A DNA stretch of 64,000 nt from Bradyrhizobium commune. Its GTDB lineage: Bacteria; Pseudomonadota; Alphaproteobacteria; Rhizobiales; Xanthobacteraceae. The notes below the pieces were generated by a model, which was not told the DNA's origin, did no database searches, and saw only the letters and a program-made list of their open reading frames with translations. Position 1 is the stretch's first letter; every line of letters begins with the position of its first letter. This document shows positions 54,968 through 63,062 of this stretch, piece by piece. A program made the position numbers and the translations under genes. The stretch lies in NCBI RefSeq assembly GCF_015624505.1, contig NZ_CP061379.1:930001-994000 (forward strand). Direction: 5' to 3'.

Positions 54968-56236
54968 ATGTCCGACACGTCAGAGCACATCGCCATCGTC
55001 GGCGCAGGGGCCGCCGGACTGATGGCGGCCCGCGCGCTCGCGCGTGCAGGCAAGCGGGTGACGATCCTGGAGGCGCGCGAACGCTGCGGCGGGCGCATCC
55101 ATCCGCTGCCGGCCGCCGAGTTCGGCTATCCGGCCGAGGGTGGTGCCGAGTTCGTCCATGGCGAGGCGCCGGTCACGCGCGGCCTGCTGCGCGAGGCCGG
55201 ACTGTCGTTGCAAGAAATCGAAGGCAGCCAATGGAGTTTTGACGGCGCGCAGCTCTCGCGCGAAAGCCGTCATGATCCGCACGAAGCGGAACTTCAGGCC
55301 GTGCTCGGCGAGCTGAAGGACGACCTCACCGTCGCCGAATTCCTGCGCCGCCATTTCGCAGGTGACGTCTACGCGCGGATGCGGCAATCGATCGAACGGA
55401 TGGTCGAGGGCTACGACGCCGCCGAGCCCGAGCGCGCCTCCGTCCTGGCGCTACGCGAGGAATGGATGGACGGCGGACACCATACCCAGGCGCGCATCGT
55501 CGGCGGCTACGGCGCGCTGATCGAATTTCTGGCGGCCGAGTGCCGCAGGCATGGCGTCGCCATTCGTTTCGGTGCCGTGGTGACGGCGATCGAGGAGAAC
55601 GGCGCTATCGCCGTCCGCTGCGCCGGCGGCGATGCGCTCGCATGCGACAAGGTGATCCTCACCGTGCCGCTGCCGTTATTGCGGAAGATCGCGCTGCCCG
55701 CGACGGCGCGCGACAAGGCCGCGGCCGCCGATGACATCGGCTTTGGCAATGTCATCAAGATCCTGCTGCGTTTCACGCGGCCATTTTGGCGGCAGACCAG
55801 GGAAGATCTTTCGGACCTCACCTTCCTGCTGTCGGATGAGACGATCCCGGTGTGGTGGACGCAGCGCCCGTCCGATCATCCCGTATTGACCGGCTGGTTC
55901 GGCGGGCCGCGGACGGCTGAGCTCGTCGGCCTCGATCGCGCAGCGCTGATCGACGCCGGGATCGCTTCGCTCGCGACGGTGTTCGGCCTCTCACCTCATG
56001 ATCTCGCATGTGATGTCATGGCGGCAGAGGCGACCAACTGGGCCCACGATCCCTTCGCGCGCGGCGCCTATTCCTGGGCGACGCCGCGGACGCGGGCGGC
56101 GCAGGCGATCCTGGCGCGCGCCGACGGCCCGGTGCTGTTCTCCGGCGAAGCGCTCTATCGCGGCCGCGACATGGGCACGGTCGAGGCCGCGCTCGCGAGT
56201 GGCCTCGAGACGGCAGGCCTAGTCTTCCGCGGATGA
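54968..56236 (+). CDS. FAD-dependent amine oxidase family protein
   Basis: 422 aa. IAIVGAGAAGLMAARALARAGKRVTILEARERCGGRIHPL is the FAD dinucleotide-binding and GG doublet; GGYGALIEFLAAEC and the C-terminal ADGPVLFSGEALYRGRDMGTVEAALASGLETA match flavin monoamine/polyamine oxidases. Cytoplasmic; no signal peptide. The substrate amine is unknown. Ten bases after the reductase gene, so they may share a transcript. Confidence 0.9.
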   Translation: MSDTSEHIAIVGAGAAGLMAARALARAGKRVTILEARERCGGRIHPLPAAEFGYPAEGGAEFVHGEAPVTRGLLREAGLSLQEIEGSQWSFDGAQLSRESRHDPHEAELQAVLGELKDDLTVAEFLRRHFAGDVYARMRQSIERMVEGYDAAEPERASVLALREEWMDGGHHTQARIVGGYGALIEFLAAECRRHGVAIRFGAVVTAIEENGAIAVRCAGGDALACDKVILTVPLPLLRKIALPATARDKAAAADDIGFGNVIKILLRFTRPFWRQTREDLSDLTFLLSDETIPVWWTQRPSDHPVLTGWFGGPRTAELVGLDRAALIDAGIASLATVFGLSPHDLACDVMAAEATNWAHDPFARGAYSWATPRTRAAQAILARADGPVLFSGEALYRGRDMGTVEAALASGLETAGLVFRG

Positions 56237-56260
56237 AAAAGGCCCGCGTGTGCGCGGGCC
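56236..56260 (-). terminator. intrinsic terminator of the 56286-56573 gene
   Basis: On the minus strand, GGCCCGCG-CACA-CGCGGGCC (stem 8 bp) is followed by TTTTT (AAAAA at 56236-56240 on the plus strand). It also lies directly after the amine oxidase stop, which overlaps its T-run side. Confidence 0.8.
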
Positions 56261-56285
56261 CTTGGTTCAGCGGCGAATGGTCCGC

Positions 56286-56573
56286 TTACCAGCGACGGCC
56301 GCCGTAATAGCCGTAGGGTCCGCCGCCATAATAGCGGTGATGCCGCGGGTCGTAGCCATAGCTCCGGTAGTACGGACGGTAATGGCCGTGATGCGGGCGC
56401 CAATGGTGAGGGCGGTATCCGCGGTGGCGATGGCCGTGATGGTGGCGATACTGCGCGCTGATGTCGGTTGGGCCGGCGTTCGCCGTCGCCTTTGCGCTGC
56501 CAGCCGCGTTGGCCGTGGATCCGCCGGCGAGCGCGGCAGCACCGACAGCCATCGCGACAAAGAGATACTTCAT
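56286..56573 (-). CDS. small exported His/Tyr/Gly-rich protein
   Basis: 95 aa with a Sec signal peptide (MKYLFVAMAVGAAALAGGSTANA) and a mature part full of His, Arg, Tyr and Gly (YRHHHGHRHRGYRPHHW, YYGGGPYGYYGG). Such peptides are frequent in Bradyrhizobium; metal binding or envelope roles are possible but unproved. A good terminator follows. Confidence 0.78.
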   Translation of the reverse strand: MKYLFVAMAVGAAALAGGSTANAAGSAKATANAGPTDISAQYRHHHGHRHRGYRPHHWRPHHGHYRPYYRSYGYDPRHHRYYGGGPYGYYGGRRW

Positions 56574-56680
56574 GTCATCGCTCCAGTTGAGATGTCGTGA
56601 CAACAGATGGGGGCGCCTCGCGTTCCGGCGAGAGCGGGCGTCGAAACGACGCAGACCTGATTGATGGAGCGCGCTGAGAT

Positions 56681-57256
56681 TTATTGTCGCAGCGTTGCGA
56701 GCGAGGTGATCACGTCATGCGCGGTCACAATGCGGGCGAATTCGCCGTTGAGATTCGACAACGTCATCGCGTGGATGTCTTCGGCCGAATGTGTGTCGCC
56801 GTCGGGCCCGATGCGATCGAATGTCCAGGTCGCGTCGCGCACCAGCGCGGCGTCGAAGCCGAGATTGCCGGCCATCCGCGTCGTCGTCTCGACGCAATGA
56901 TTGGTGGTGGCGCCGCAAATGACCAGCGTGGCGATTCCGCCCGCGCGCAGCCGGCTTTCGAGATTGGTGCCGATGAAGGCGCTGTTGACGCGCTTGACGA
57001 TCACCGGCTCGCCGTCCTCTTCGCGGGCTTCGTCCTTGACGGCGTAGCCGGAGCTTTCCGGACGGAACGTCGAGCTCGGCTTAGTGCCCTCATGGCGGAT
57101 GTGGAAGATCGGCGCGCCGCTCGCCCTGAACGCTGCGAGCAGGTCAACGATGCGCGCCACTGCATCCGGATTGTTGCGCCGCTTGCCGGCCGCTTCCCAT
57201 TGGTCGAACGCGCGCTGGACGTCGACGACGATGAGGGCGGGGAGGGCGTGTGCCAT
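56681..57256 (-). CDS. isochorismatase-like cysteine hydrolase
   Basis: 191 aa. Catalytic triad segments: LIVVDVQRAFD (Asp), VKRVNSAFIGT (Lys), and CGATTNHCVETTTRMAGNLGFD (Cys). These enzymes hydrolyse C-N bonds of small amides (nicotinamidase-like) or isochorismate; the substrate is unknown. ATG 57256 (MAHALPALI) is chosen because the longer frame adds 59 non-family residues. Confidence 0.9.
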   Translation of the reverse strand: MAHALPALIVVDVQRAFDQWEAAGKRRNNPDAVARIVDLLAAFRASGAPIFHIRHEGTKPSSTFRPESSGYAVKDEAREEDGEPVIVKRVNSAFIGTNLESRLRAGGIATLVICGATTNHCVETTTRMAGNLGFDAALVRDATWTFDRIGPDGDTHSAEDIHAMTLSNLNGEFARIVTAHDVITSLATLRQ

Positions 57257-57350
57257 GGCGGAATTCCGGCGACTGTCGTGACGAGTATGCGGGGCGTGTG
57301 CGGTTGCAGGCAACGGCGATTTTCCCTCGTTTCGGGACAAGGCCTGCACA

Positions 57351-59207
57351 CTACCGCGTCGCCGCCAGCGGCAGGCTGATGTGAAACACGGCGCCGCCGG
57401 TCGGCGCGTTCTCGGCCCAGATGTGCCCGCCATGCGCCTCGACGATGGTGCGCGCGATCGAGAGGCCGATGCCCATGCCTTGCGTCTTGGTCGTGAAAAA
57501 CGGCTTGAAGATCTCGGTCACCTTGTCCTCGAGGATACCGTCGCCTGCATCGGCGATGGAGACGAGGGCCAGATTGCCATCGGCGACACTGGTTCGACCG
57601 ACGACGCGGCGTCGCTCGTCCGGGAGATCGGCGACGGCGTCCATGGCGTTCACAACCAGGTTCAGAATGGCCTGCTGGAGCTGCACCTTGTCGGCTTTGA
57701 CACGGATATTCGCGGACGATGGCTCCGTCGCGAGTCCGACGTCGTAGGTCAAGGCCTGCACGGAGAGGAACCGAAACACTTCGCCGACTGTCGCGTTGAG
57801 GTCGAGCTCGTGCCGTTCGGTCGGGACCCGCTTCAGGAACGAGCGCAGCCGGCCGATGACATCGCTTGCGCGTTGATCGTCGCGGAGGATGTTGCCCAGT
57901 ATGTCCCTGACTTCGCTGAGGTCAGGAGCCGGATGCCGCAGCATCTGCTCGGCCGTCTCGGCATTGATCAGGATGGCGGCGAGCGGCTGGCTCAATTCGT
58001 GCGCGATCGAGGCGGACATCTCTCCCGCGGTCGCGCGCCGATTCATGTGGGCGAGCTCCGACATGCGCTGGCGTGCCTCGACCTCGGCCAGGAATCGCAA
58101 GCGTCGCTCGCGCAGCAGGATCGTGATCATCAGCGCCTGCACCAGCATCACGCTCGCGACGATGGCGGTGTGCCAGTAATACTGCTCCCAGAAGCTCGGT
58201 TCGCGAAACCGCAGCTCGCTGCCCGGTGGCAGATTGGCCTCAGCCACATTCCAGCGTTGCAGTTGCCGCCAGTCGAAGATCGGCTTCACGTTGTCGCCGT
58301 TGAAGGATGGGATGCTCGATGCCGCTTCGCCGCCCAGAATTCGCATCGCCACCTTGCCGGTTTCCCGTCCGATGATCTCGGGCAGCAGCAGGAAGCCGCC
58401 CACGCCGGCCCGCCCGAGAAATGTATCGGACGTGATGATGACCGGGCGGTTCGCACTCTCGGCAATGCGTGCGAGCGCGGCGACCGGTGAATAATAGGTG
58501 CCTTCGCCATCCGAATACATCGCCGAGGTCAGGATCGCCGAGCGATCGGGTAACGCAGCGATTTGCTTGCGGACGTCGCGCAGCACCTCGCCGGACAGAT
58601 CGGTGACCTCGAGACCGGGCATCGCGGCCGCGAAATCCTGCTTCCAATGTCCGTATGTCAGCGGGTTCTTCCAGGCTTCGCCGACCAGGACGACACGGGT
58701 CAGGTCAGGGACGATTGCGCGCGCGGCAGTCAGCAGCTGCGTCGGCATCACCCTTGCGAAGATGGCGGTCGAGTCGGGCAGAAACAGCGCGCGCGTCTCG
58801 GGCAGATCGGGCACGAAGCCGTACACGACGGGCGCGGCGGGCCAGATCTCCTGCTTGCGCTTCTGAAGGAATTTCGCCGATGCGACCCCGATCGAAACGA
58901 TGATTTCGATCGGCCGCAGCGCATATTTGGTCTTGAGGTGACCGACCAGGCTCTCTTCGTAGTCCGGTCCCGGGAAGCGGGCGAGATCGAGACTCTCGCC
59001 GTAGATCACCGTGTGGATCGTCCGGTTCTCCTTCGCCGCCGCGCGGATGCCGTCGAAGATTTCCGAATAAAACGGCGAACGAAAATCGGCGTCTTCCAGC
59101 ACCAGGATCGAGCGCTGCCGCGCCCCATCGGCAGCAACGCAGTCGCGCGCCAGGCTCGCAAACAGGCAGACGATCAGGATGCGCGCGAGCCCAGTGATGA
59201 TACGCAT
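57351..59207 (-). CDS. sensor histidine kinase with periplasmic ABC-substrate-binding-like domain
   Basis: 618 aa. Signal/anchor start (MRIITGLARILIVCLFASLARDCVAA), then a ~290-aa domain with the two-lobed look of ABC sugar/peptide-binding proteins (SILVLEDADFRSPFYSEIFDGIRAA, IIVSIGVASAKFLQ, VVYGFVPDL, PVIITSDTFLG). A membrane helix at ~347-365 leads to HisKA with H403 in SIAHELSQPLAAIL, and HATPase_c: LQQAILNLVVNAMDA (N box), SIADAGDGI (G1), FFTTKTQGMGIGLSI. No receiver domain and no response regulator gene beside it. Ligand unknown. Confidence 0.9.
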   Translation of the reverse strand: MRIITGLARILIVCLFASLARDCVAADGARQRSILVLEDADFRSPFYSEIFDGIRAAAKENRTIHTVIYGESLDLARFPGPDYEESLVGHLKTKYALRPIEIIVSIGVASAKFLQKRKQEIWPAAPVVYGFVPDLPETRALFLPDSTAIFARVMPTQLLTAARAIVPDLTRVVLVGEAWKNPLTYGHWKQDFAAAMPGLEVTDLSGEVLRDVRKQIAALPDRSAILTSAMYSDGEGTYYSPVAALARIAESANRPVIITSDTFLGRAGVGGFLLLPEIIGRETGKVAMRILGGEAASSIPSFNGDNVKPIFDWRQLQRWNVAEANLPPGSELRFREPSFWEQYYWHTAIVASVMLVQALMITILLRERRLRFLAEVEARQRMSELAHMNRRATAGEMSASIAHELSQPLAAILINAETAEQMLRHPAPDLSEVRDILGNILRDDQRASDVIGRLRSFLKRVPTERHELDLNATVGEVFRFLSVQALTYDVGLATEPSSANIRVKADKVQLQQAILNLVVNAMDAVADLPDERRRVVGRTSVADGNLALVSIADAGDGILEDKVTEIFKPFFTTKTQGMGIGLSIARTIVEAHGGHIWAENAPTGGAVFHISLPLAATR

Positions 59208-59346
59208 TCCTGGACTCCGCGCCCCTGCCTGTGGCCGCAACCGGCGCTCCCCAATGAGGACGCACGCGGGAGCATACAAGCCTGACCCGGAGTTTCAACG
59301 GAAGGATGTGCGTCCGCGCCGATCAGCGGGACGGGACGAAGGACCG

Positions 59347-59925
59347 CTACCTGAACGGATCCTGGATCGACGGCGCGGACTGCCGGATGCGGCGCACGCT
59401 CACCGGCTTGCCGTCGGAGACGAACAACAGCTCGTACTTGCGGCCCTGATTGTCGGTCGCAGAGCAGGTGACGTCGTTCACCTTCTTGGCGGCGAAATTA
59501 CCGGTCTGGCGGCAGACACCGGTGGAGGTCTGCTCCGACGGTACCGGCAGGCCGTCGACCTTCGGCCGGTCCTTGGAATTGAGCAGCATGCGGTCGATCG
59601 GCAGCTCGTAGGAATTGTCGTCGGCCCGCTTGCCGTTCTCGCCGGAGAACGACACCACGTGGTTCTCGTCGCTGGGATCGTCGACGGCGACCGCGAAGTT
59701 GACCCGACCCTTGTCGTCATGGGCGTAGGCCACGGTTTTGCAGGGGAACGGGCGCCCGGCGACCTTCAGCGTCTTGCAGTGGCCGGAGATCAGCGCCAGC
59801 AGGTCGATGACGGAATTTTGTTGCGCGGGCGGATTGTTCACCGGGATCGGGGTGGAAGACTCGGCAAAACAAGGGCTTGCAAGGGAGACGAGGATTGCAG
59901 CCAGGACCGGTCGGCGGAGGCGCAT
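59347..59925 (-). CDS. exported hypothetical protein
   Basis: 192 aa from ATG 59925, with a signal peptide (RRPVLAAILVSLASPCFA). Four Cys (GHCKTLK, FPCKTV, GVCRQ, VTCSAT) could form disulfides. No known domain recognised. Convergent/tandem arrangement with neighbours gives no clue to function. Confidence 0.7.
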   Translation of the reverse strand: MRLRRPVLAAILVSLASPCFAESSTPIPVNNPPAQQNSVIDLLALISGHCKTLKVAGRPFPCKTVAYAHDDKGRVNFAVAVDDPSDENHVVSFSGENGKRADDNSYELPIDRMLLNSKDRPKVDGLPVPSEQTSTGVCRQTGNFAAKKVNDVTCSATDNQGRKYELLFVSDGKPVSVRRIRQSAPSIQDPFR

Positions 59926-60136
59926 GGTCAGGCTCGTATGCCAGGGGAGGGCGGACAAGTTCCGCTTACTAACCATCGAACCGCAAATTGGTTGCGATCC
60001 CGTTTGCTCAGCCAAATCCGCCTGGAATACCACCGCGCCACCCATCGGCGATTCGCTTCCATCGCCCGCCCGTCCCGGCAGGCACTTGCCGCCAGGCCGA
60101 TGTTTTTTTCGTGGCAGAGACGAGCGACAAAAGCAA

Positions 60137-60880
60137 TCACGCGGCCTGTTTCATGGTCCGGGCGAAGGCCGGATAAGTCTCGGCGAGCTCATCGAGAATT
60201 TTTCCGCGCAGCAGCGAAAGCGTCGCAGTGTCGGGCTGCGGCGTCTCCCGCACCACCTCCGGCTCTGCATAGGCGAAGCCGGTATTCTCCCGGATGTCGG
60301 CCGGCGTGAAGGGCGGGTGCACCGAGCGCAGTGCGAAGCCGCCCGCCTCGCGGTCGAAATCGAACAGCGCCATGTTGGTCAGAAGCGCGTGCGGGCCGCC
60401 GCGGCGCGGGACCTCGGGCGTGATGGCGCGGGCGCTGACGAAATCGACCTTCGGCACGAACACGCGCGGTGAGTGCTCCTCGCGAAACAGGATCACGCGC
60501 GGCACGAGGTGATAGAGATAGGCCGAACCGAACGAGCCGGGCCAGCGCACGCCGCTGGTTGGATAATCGCCGGTGCCGACCAAATTGATGTTGCCTTCGC
60601 CGTCGATCTGGCCGCCGCCGAGGAAGAAGGCGTCGACGCGGCCCTGCGCGGCGCAGTCGAACAGCTCGATGCCGCCATTGGTAAAGAAATTATGCGCCTG
60701 CGATCCCAGGATGGAGATGCGCACCGGCGGCTTGCCGTCGCGCTGCTGGCGTGCGCGCAGCAGCATGGCGCCGGCGGCCGGAATCGGCGACGACGCGCCG
60801 ACCGCGACGTGGCGGATGCCGTCGAGCAAATCGGCGATGGTGGCGATCAGGATCTCGCGCCGGTCGCGTTCGGCCGACAT
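60137..60880 (-). CDS. CoA-transferase subunit beta
   Basis: 247 aa. ISILGSQAHNFFTNGGIELFDCAAQGRVDAFFLGGGQIDGEGNINLVGTGDYP is the class I CoA-transferase/hydrolase B-subunit core. The ATG shares its A with the alpha-subunit stop (TGATG), so the subunits are coupled. The active-site Glu of class I transferases is not in a canonical SENG context; GctB/IpdB-like ring-opening hydrolases also lack it, so the reaction (transferase or hydrolase) is open. Confidence 0.87.
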   Translation of the reverse strand: MSAERDRREILIATIADLLDGIRHVAVGASSPIPAAGAMLLRARQQRDGKPPVRISILGSQAHNFFTNGGIELFDCAAQGRVDAFFLGGGQIDGEGNINLVGTGDYPTSGVRWPGSFGSAYLYHLVPRVILFREEHSPRVFVPKVDFVSARAITPEVPRRGGPHALLTNMALFDFDREAGGFALRSVHPPFTPADIRENTGFAYAEPEVVRETPQPDTATLSLLRGKILDELAETYPAFARTMKQAA

Positions 60881-61698
60881 CAGGCTACCTGCTTGCGATG
60901 CGACAGAAAGGTCGAGAGATAGGCACGAAAACCCTCGTCGCTGCGTGCCATCCCGGCGTAGCGCGCGATCTCGGCCTCGTCGGCCGGATATTCATCCCAC
61001 AGCGCCAGCGGCCAGGCGCCGCGCGCGGCGACCGCGATGGTGTCGACATAGAGCGAGGGCAGCACGCCGGCAGCGGAATCTTCGCTCTCCAGCAGATTGC
61101 GGTCGACGATGCGCTCGACAGTGACCAGCGTGCGCTTCGAGGCATAAGCGAGATCGGCGAGCTCGCGGTGGCGGCCGATCCGGACATTGCCGGCGCGGTC
61201 GGCTTCCGGCGCATGAAACAGCGCAACATCGGGGGAGATCGCGGGCACCACGACCACCTTGCGCGCCTCGCCGACGGGGCTGTCGATCACCTGCCAGTCG
61301 GGCCGCACGTTGAGGAGATCGCTGCCGATGATGCCAGCGATCGGCATGAACGGCACGCCTTTTTGCGCTGCGAGCAGACCTGCGAAGATCGCCGGGCAGG
61401 TGGAGTCGCGCAAGGCGAAGGCGCCGGTCTTGACGCCCGCGGTGAAGCGCGGCGCGGCGCCGGCCTCCCCCAGCGACACCGCGCTGGTCTCGAGCGAGGC
61501 GATGGCGCCGGCACCGATCAGCAGATCCGCCTGAAGCCCCGAGATCGGCACGCAGATCAGCTTGAGATCGCGGATGCCGGCCTCCAACAGCGCGGCGGTC
61601 GCCGCCATCGCTACGCCCGAGCCGTCGACCGGGATGGCTAGCGACTGCCCCGATGTGACGCGGGTTGCCAGCGCCTCCAGCGCAACGATCTCGGTCAT
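60880..61698 (-). CDS. CoA-transferase subunit alpha
   Basis: 272 aa. The class I A-subunit pattern is visible: SLAIPVDGSGVAMAATAALLEAGIRDLKLI, GAGAIASLETSAVSLGEAGAAPRF and the family end ARSDEGFRAYLSTFL. GGAGG lies 5 bases before the ATG at 61698. It is 35 bases after the TPR gene and overlaps the beta subunit by one base. Acyl substrate unknown. Confidence 0.88.
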   Translation of the reverse strand: MTEIVALEALATRVTSGQSLAIPVDGSGVAMAATAALLEAGIRDLKLICVPISGLQADLLIGAGAIASLETSAVSLGEAGAAPRFTAGVKTGAFALRDSTCPAIFAGLLAAQKGVPFMPIAGIIGSDLLNVRPDWQVIDSPVGEARKVVVVPAISPDVALFHAPEADRAGNVRIGRHRELADLAYASKRTLVTVERIVDRNLLESEDSAAGVLPSLYVDTIAVAARGAWPLALWDEYPADEAEIARYAGMARSDEGFRAYLSTFLSHRKQVA

Positions 61699-61733
61699 GG
61701 GCGTCCTCCGGCCTTGTTTTGTCCTATCCTGCC

Positions 61734-63047
61734 TCAAGCCATCGCCGCCTGCCAGCGTGTATCGCGCAAGGAGGGGCGGCGATGCAGTCGGGCGTCGAGC
61801 AGGCTGCGGGCGCGCGGCAGCTCGCCGTTGCGCATCAGCGCGACAATAAAGGTGTCCTCGATCAGCTCGCGCTGGGCGTGGCTGCCGCCGATGCGCACGA
61901 CCTCAGTGAGGACGGGCGCGAGCGTTTGCGCGCATGCGGCATAATCCTCATCCGCAAAGGCCGCTAGCGCCCGGCAAATCGCCGGCACAACGGGGCCGGC
62001 CGGCAGCTTGCCCTCGGCGAGCCGCTGCTCGATCACGGCGAGGCGTGCGGCGAGTGCGTCGCGATTTTGCGTCGCGGCGTCGAACAGCGCCATGTGGACG
62101 TCGGCGAAGGGCAGGCCCGATTTCGGGAACAGTTTTTGCGCGGCGGCGTCGGCCTCAAGCCACAGCGCCTTCGGCACGGCGTGGCCGTAAGCCGACAGCC
62201 GCCACAGCAGCGAGGCGCTGTCGGTGATGACGTTCAGCGGCGGTGCCTGGGTCGCCGAGGGCTGAAGCACGTCGGCATAGATTGCGAGCGCGCGTGCCGC
62301 GTCGCCATGCTCGAGCGCGCCGAGCGCCTGGTGCCAGAGGATATGGCCGTGCAAAATTCCGGCGCGGCGGTAGGTCGGAAGCCACTCCTCGACCAGCCGG
62401 TCAGCCTCGTCGATCGAGCCGTCCTCGAACATCGCATGCAGCACCGCGTGTGCAGCATGTGCGTTCTGCCGGCGCAAGGAGAAGCCGCGCTCAGTGACCT
62501 TGCGGCCGCGGGCGACGTCGCCGTTCTCGGTCATCGCCCAGCCGGACATGGCGAGGAACCACCAGTCCTCGCCGTAATGATGCGCGACGCTCACGCACAG
62601 CTCGTGCCGCGCGCGGTCGTGATCGGCCATGCCGGAGAAGGCGAACAGGCCGAATGCGCCGAGCGGCAGCGACAGCACCATGGCATCGCGCGGCCATGTG
62701 TCGACATGCTTGCGCATTGCCGCGATCGCCTCGGGCAGCCGGCCCTCGATCGCAAGCGCCAGCGTCTCGACATGCGAGCGCTCGCGCTCCGTGCCGCGTT
62801 TGGCGACGAGCTCGCGCGCGGCCGCCGCTTTCTGCCGCGCGAGATCGCCCTGCTGATAGAAGGCATGCACGCGGGCGCGGGCGATATGGGCCAGCGCGAA
62901 ATCCGGATCGGCCGCGATGGCGCGCTCCAGCGCCTCCGCCGTGCCGGTCCAGCCGGCGAGCATGAGGTCGACGCCCTCGCGATAGGCGGATGCCGCCTCG
63001 TGCGAGGTGATGGAGAGCGGCAGGCCGTAGCGGTCTTCCAACGCCAT
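61734..63047 (-). CDS. tetratricopeptide-repeat protein, TTC38 family
   Basis: 437 aa. Full-length TTC38-like alpha-solenoid: LMLAGWTGTAEALERAIAADPDFALAHIARA, ERSHVETLALAIEGRLPEAIAAMRKHV, EDWWFLAMSGWAMTENGDVARGRKVTERG and AGILHGHILWHQALGALEHGD. No catalytic motif; the family's function is unknown. It sits between an aldo/keto reductase and a CoA-transferase on one strand with 15-base and 35-base gaps, so an operon is likely. Confidence 0.85.
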   Translation of the reverse strand: MALEDRYGLPLSITSHEAASAYREGVDLMLAGWTGTAEALERAIAADPDFALAHIARARVHAFYQQGDLARQKAAAARELVAKRGTERERSHVETLALAIEGRLPEAIAAMRKHVDTWPRDAMVLSLPLGAFGLFAFSGMADHDRARHELCVSVAHHYGEDWWFLAMSGWAMTENGDVARGRKVTERGFSLRRQNAHAAHAVLHAMFEDGSIDEADRLVEEWLPTYRRAGILHGHILWHQALGALEHGDAARALAIYADVLQPSATQAPPLNVITDSASLLWRLSAYGHAVPKALWLEADAAAQKLFPKSGLPFADVHMALFDAATQNRDALAARLAVIEQRLAEGKLPAGPVVPAICRALAAFADEDYAACAQTLAPVLTEVVRIGGSHAQRELIEDTFIVALMRNGELPRARSLLDARLHRRPSLRDTRWQAAMA

Positions 63048-63062
63048 TGTCGCCTCCCGCTC

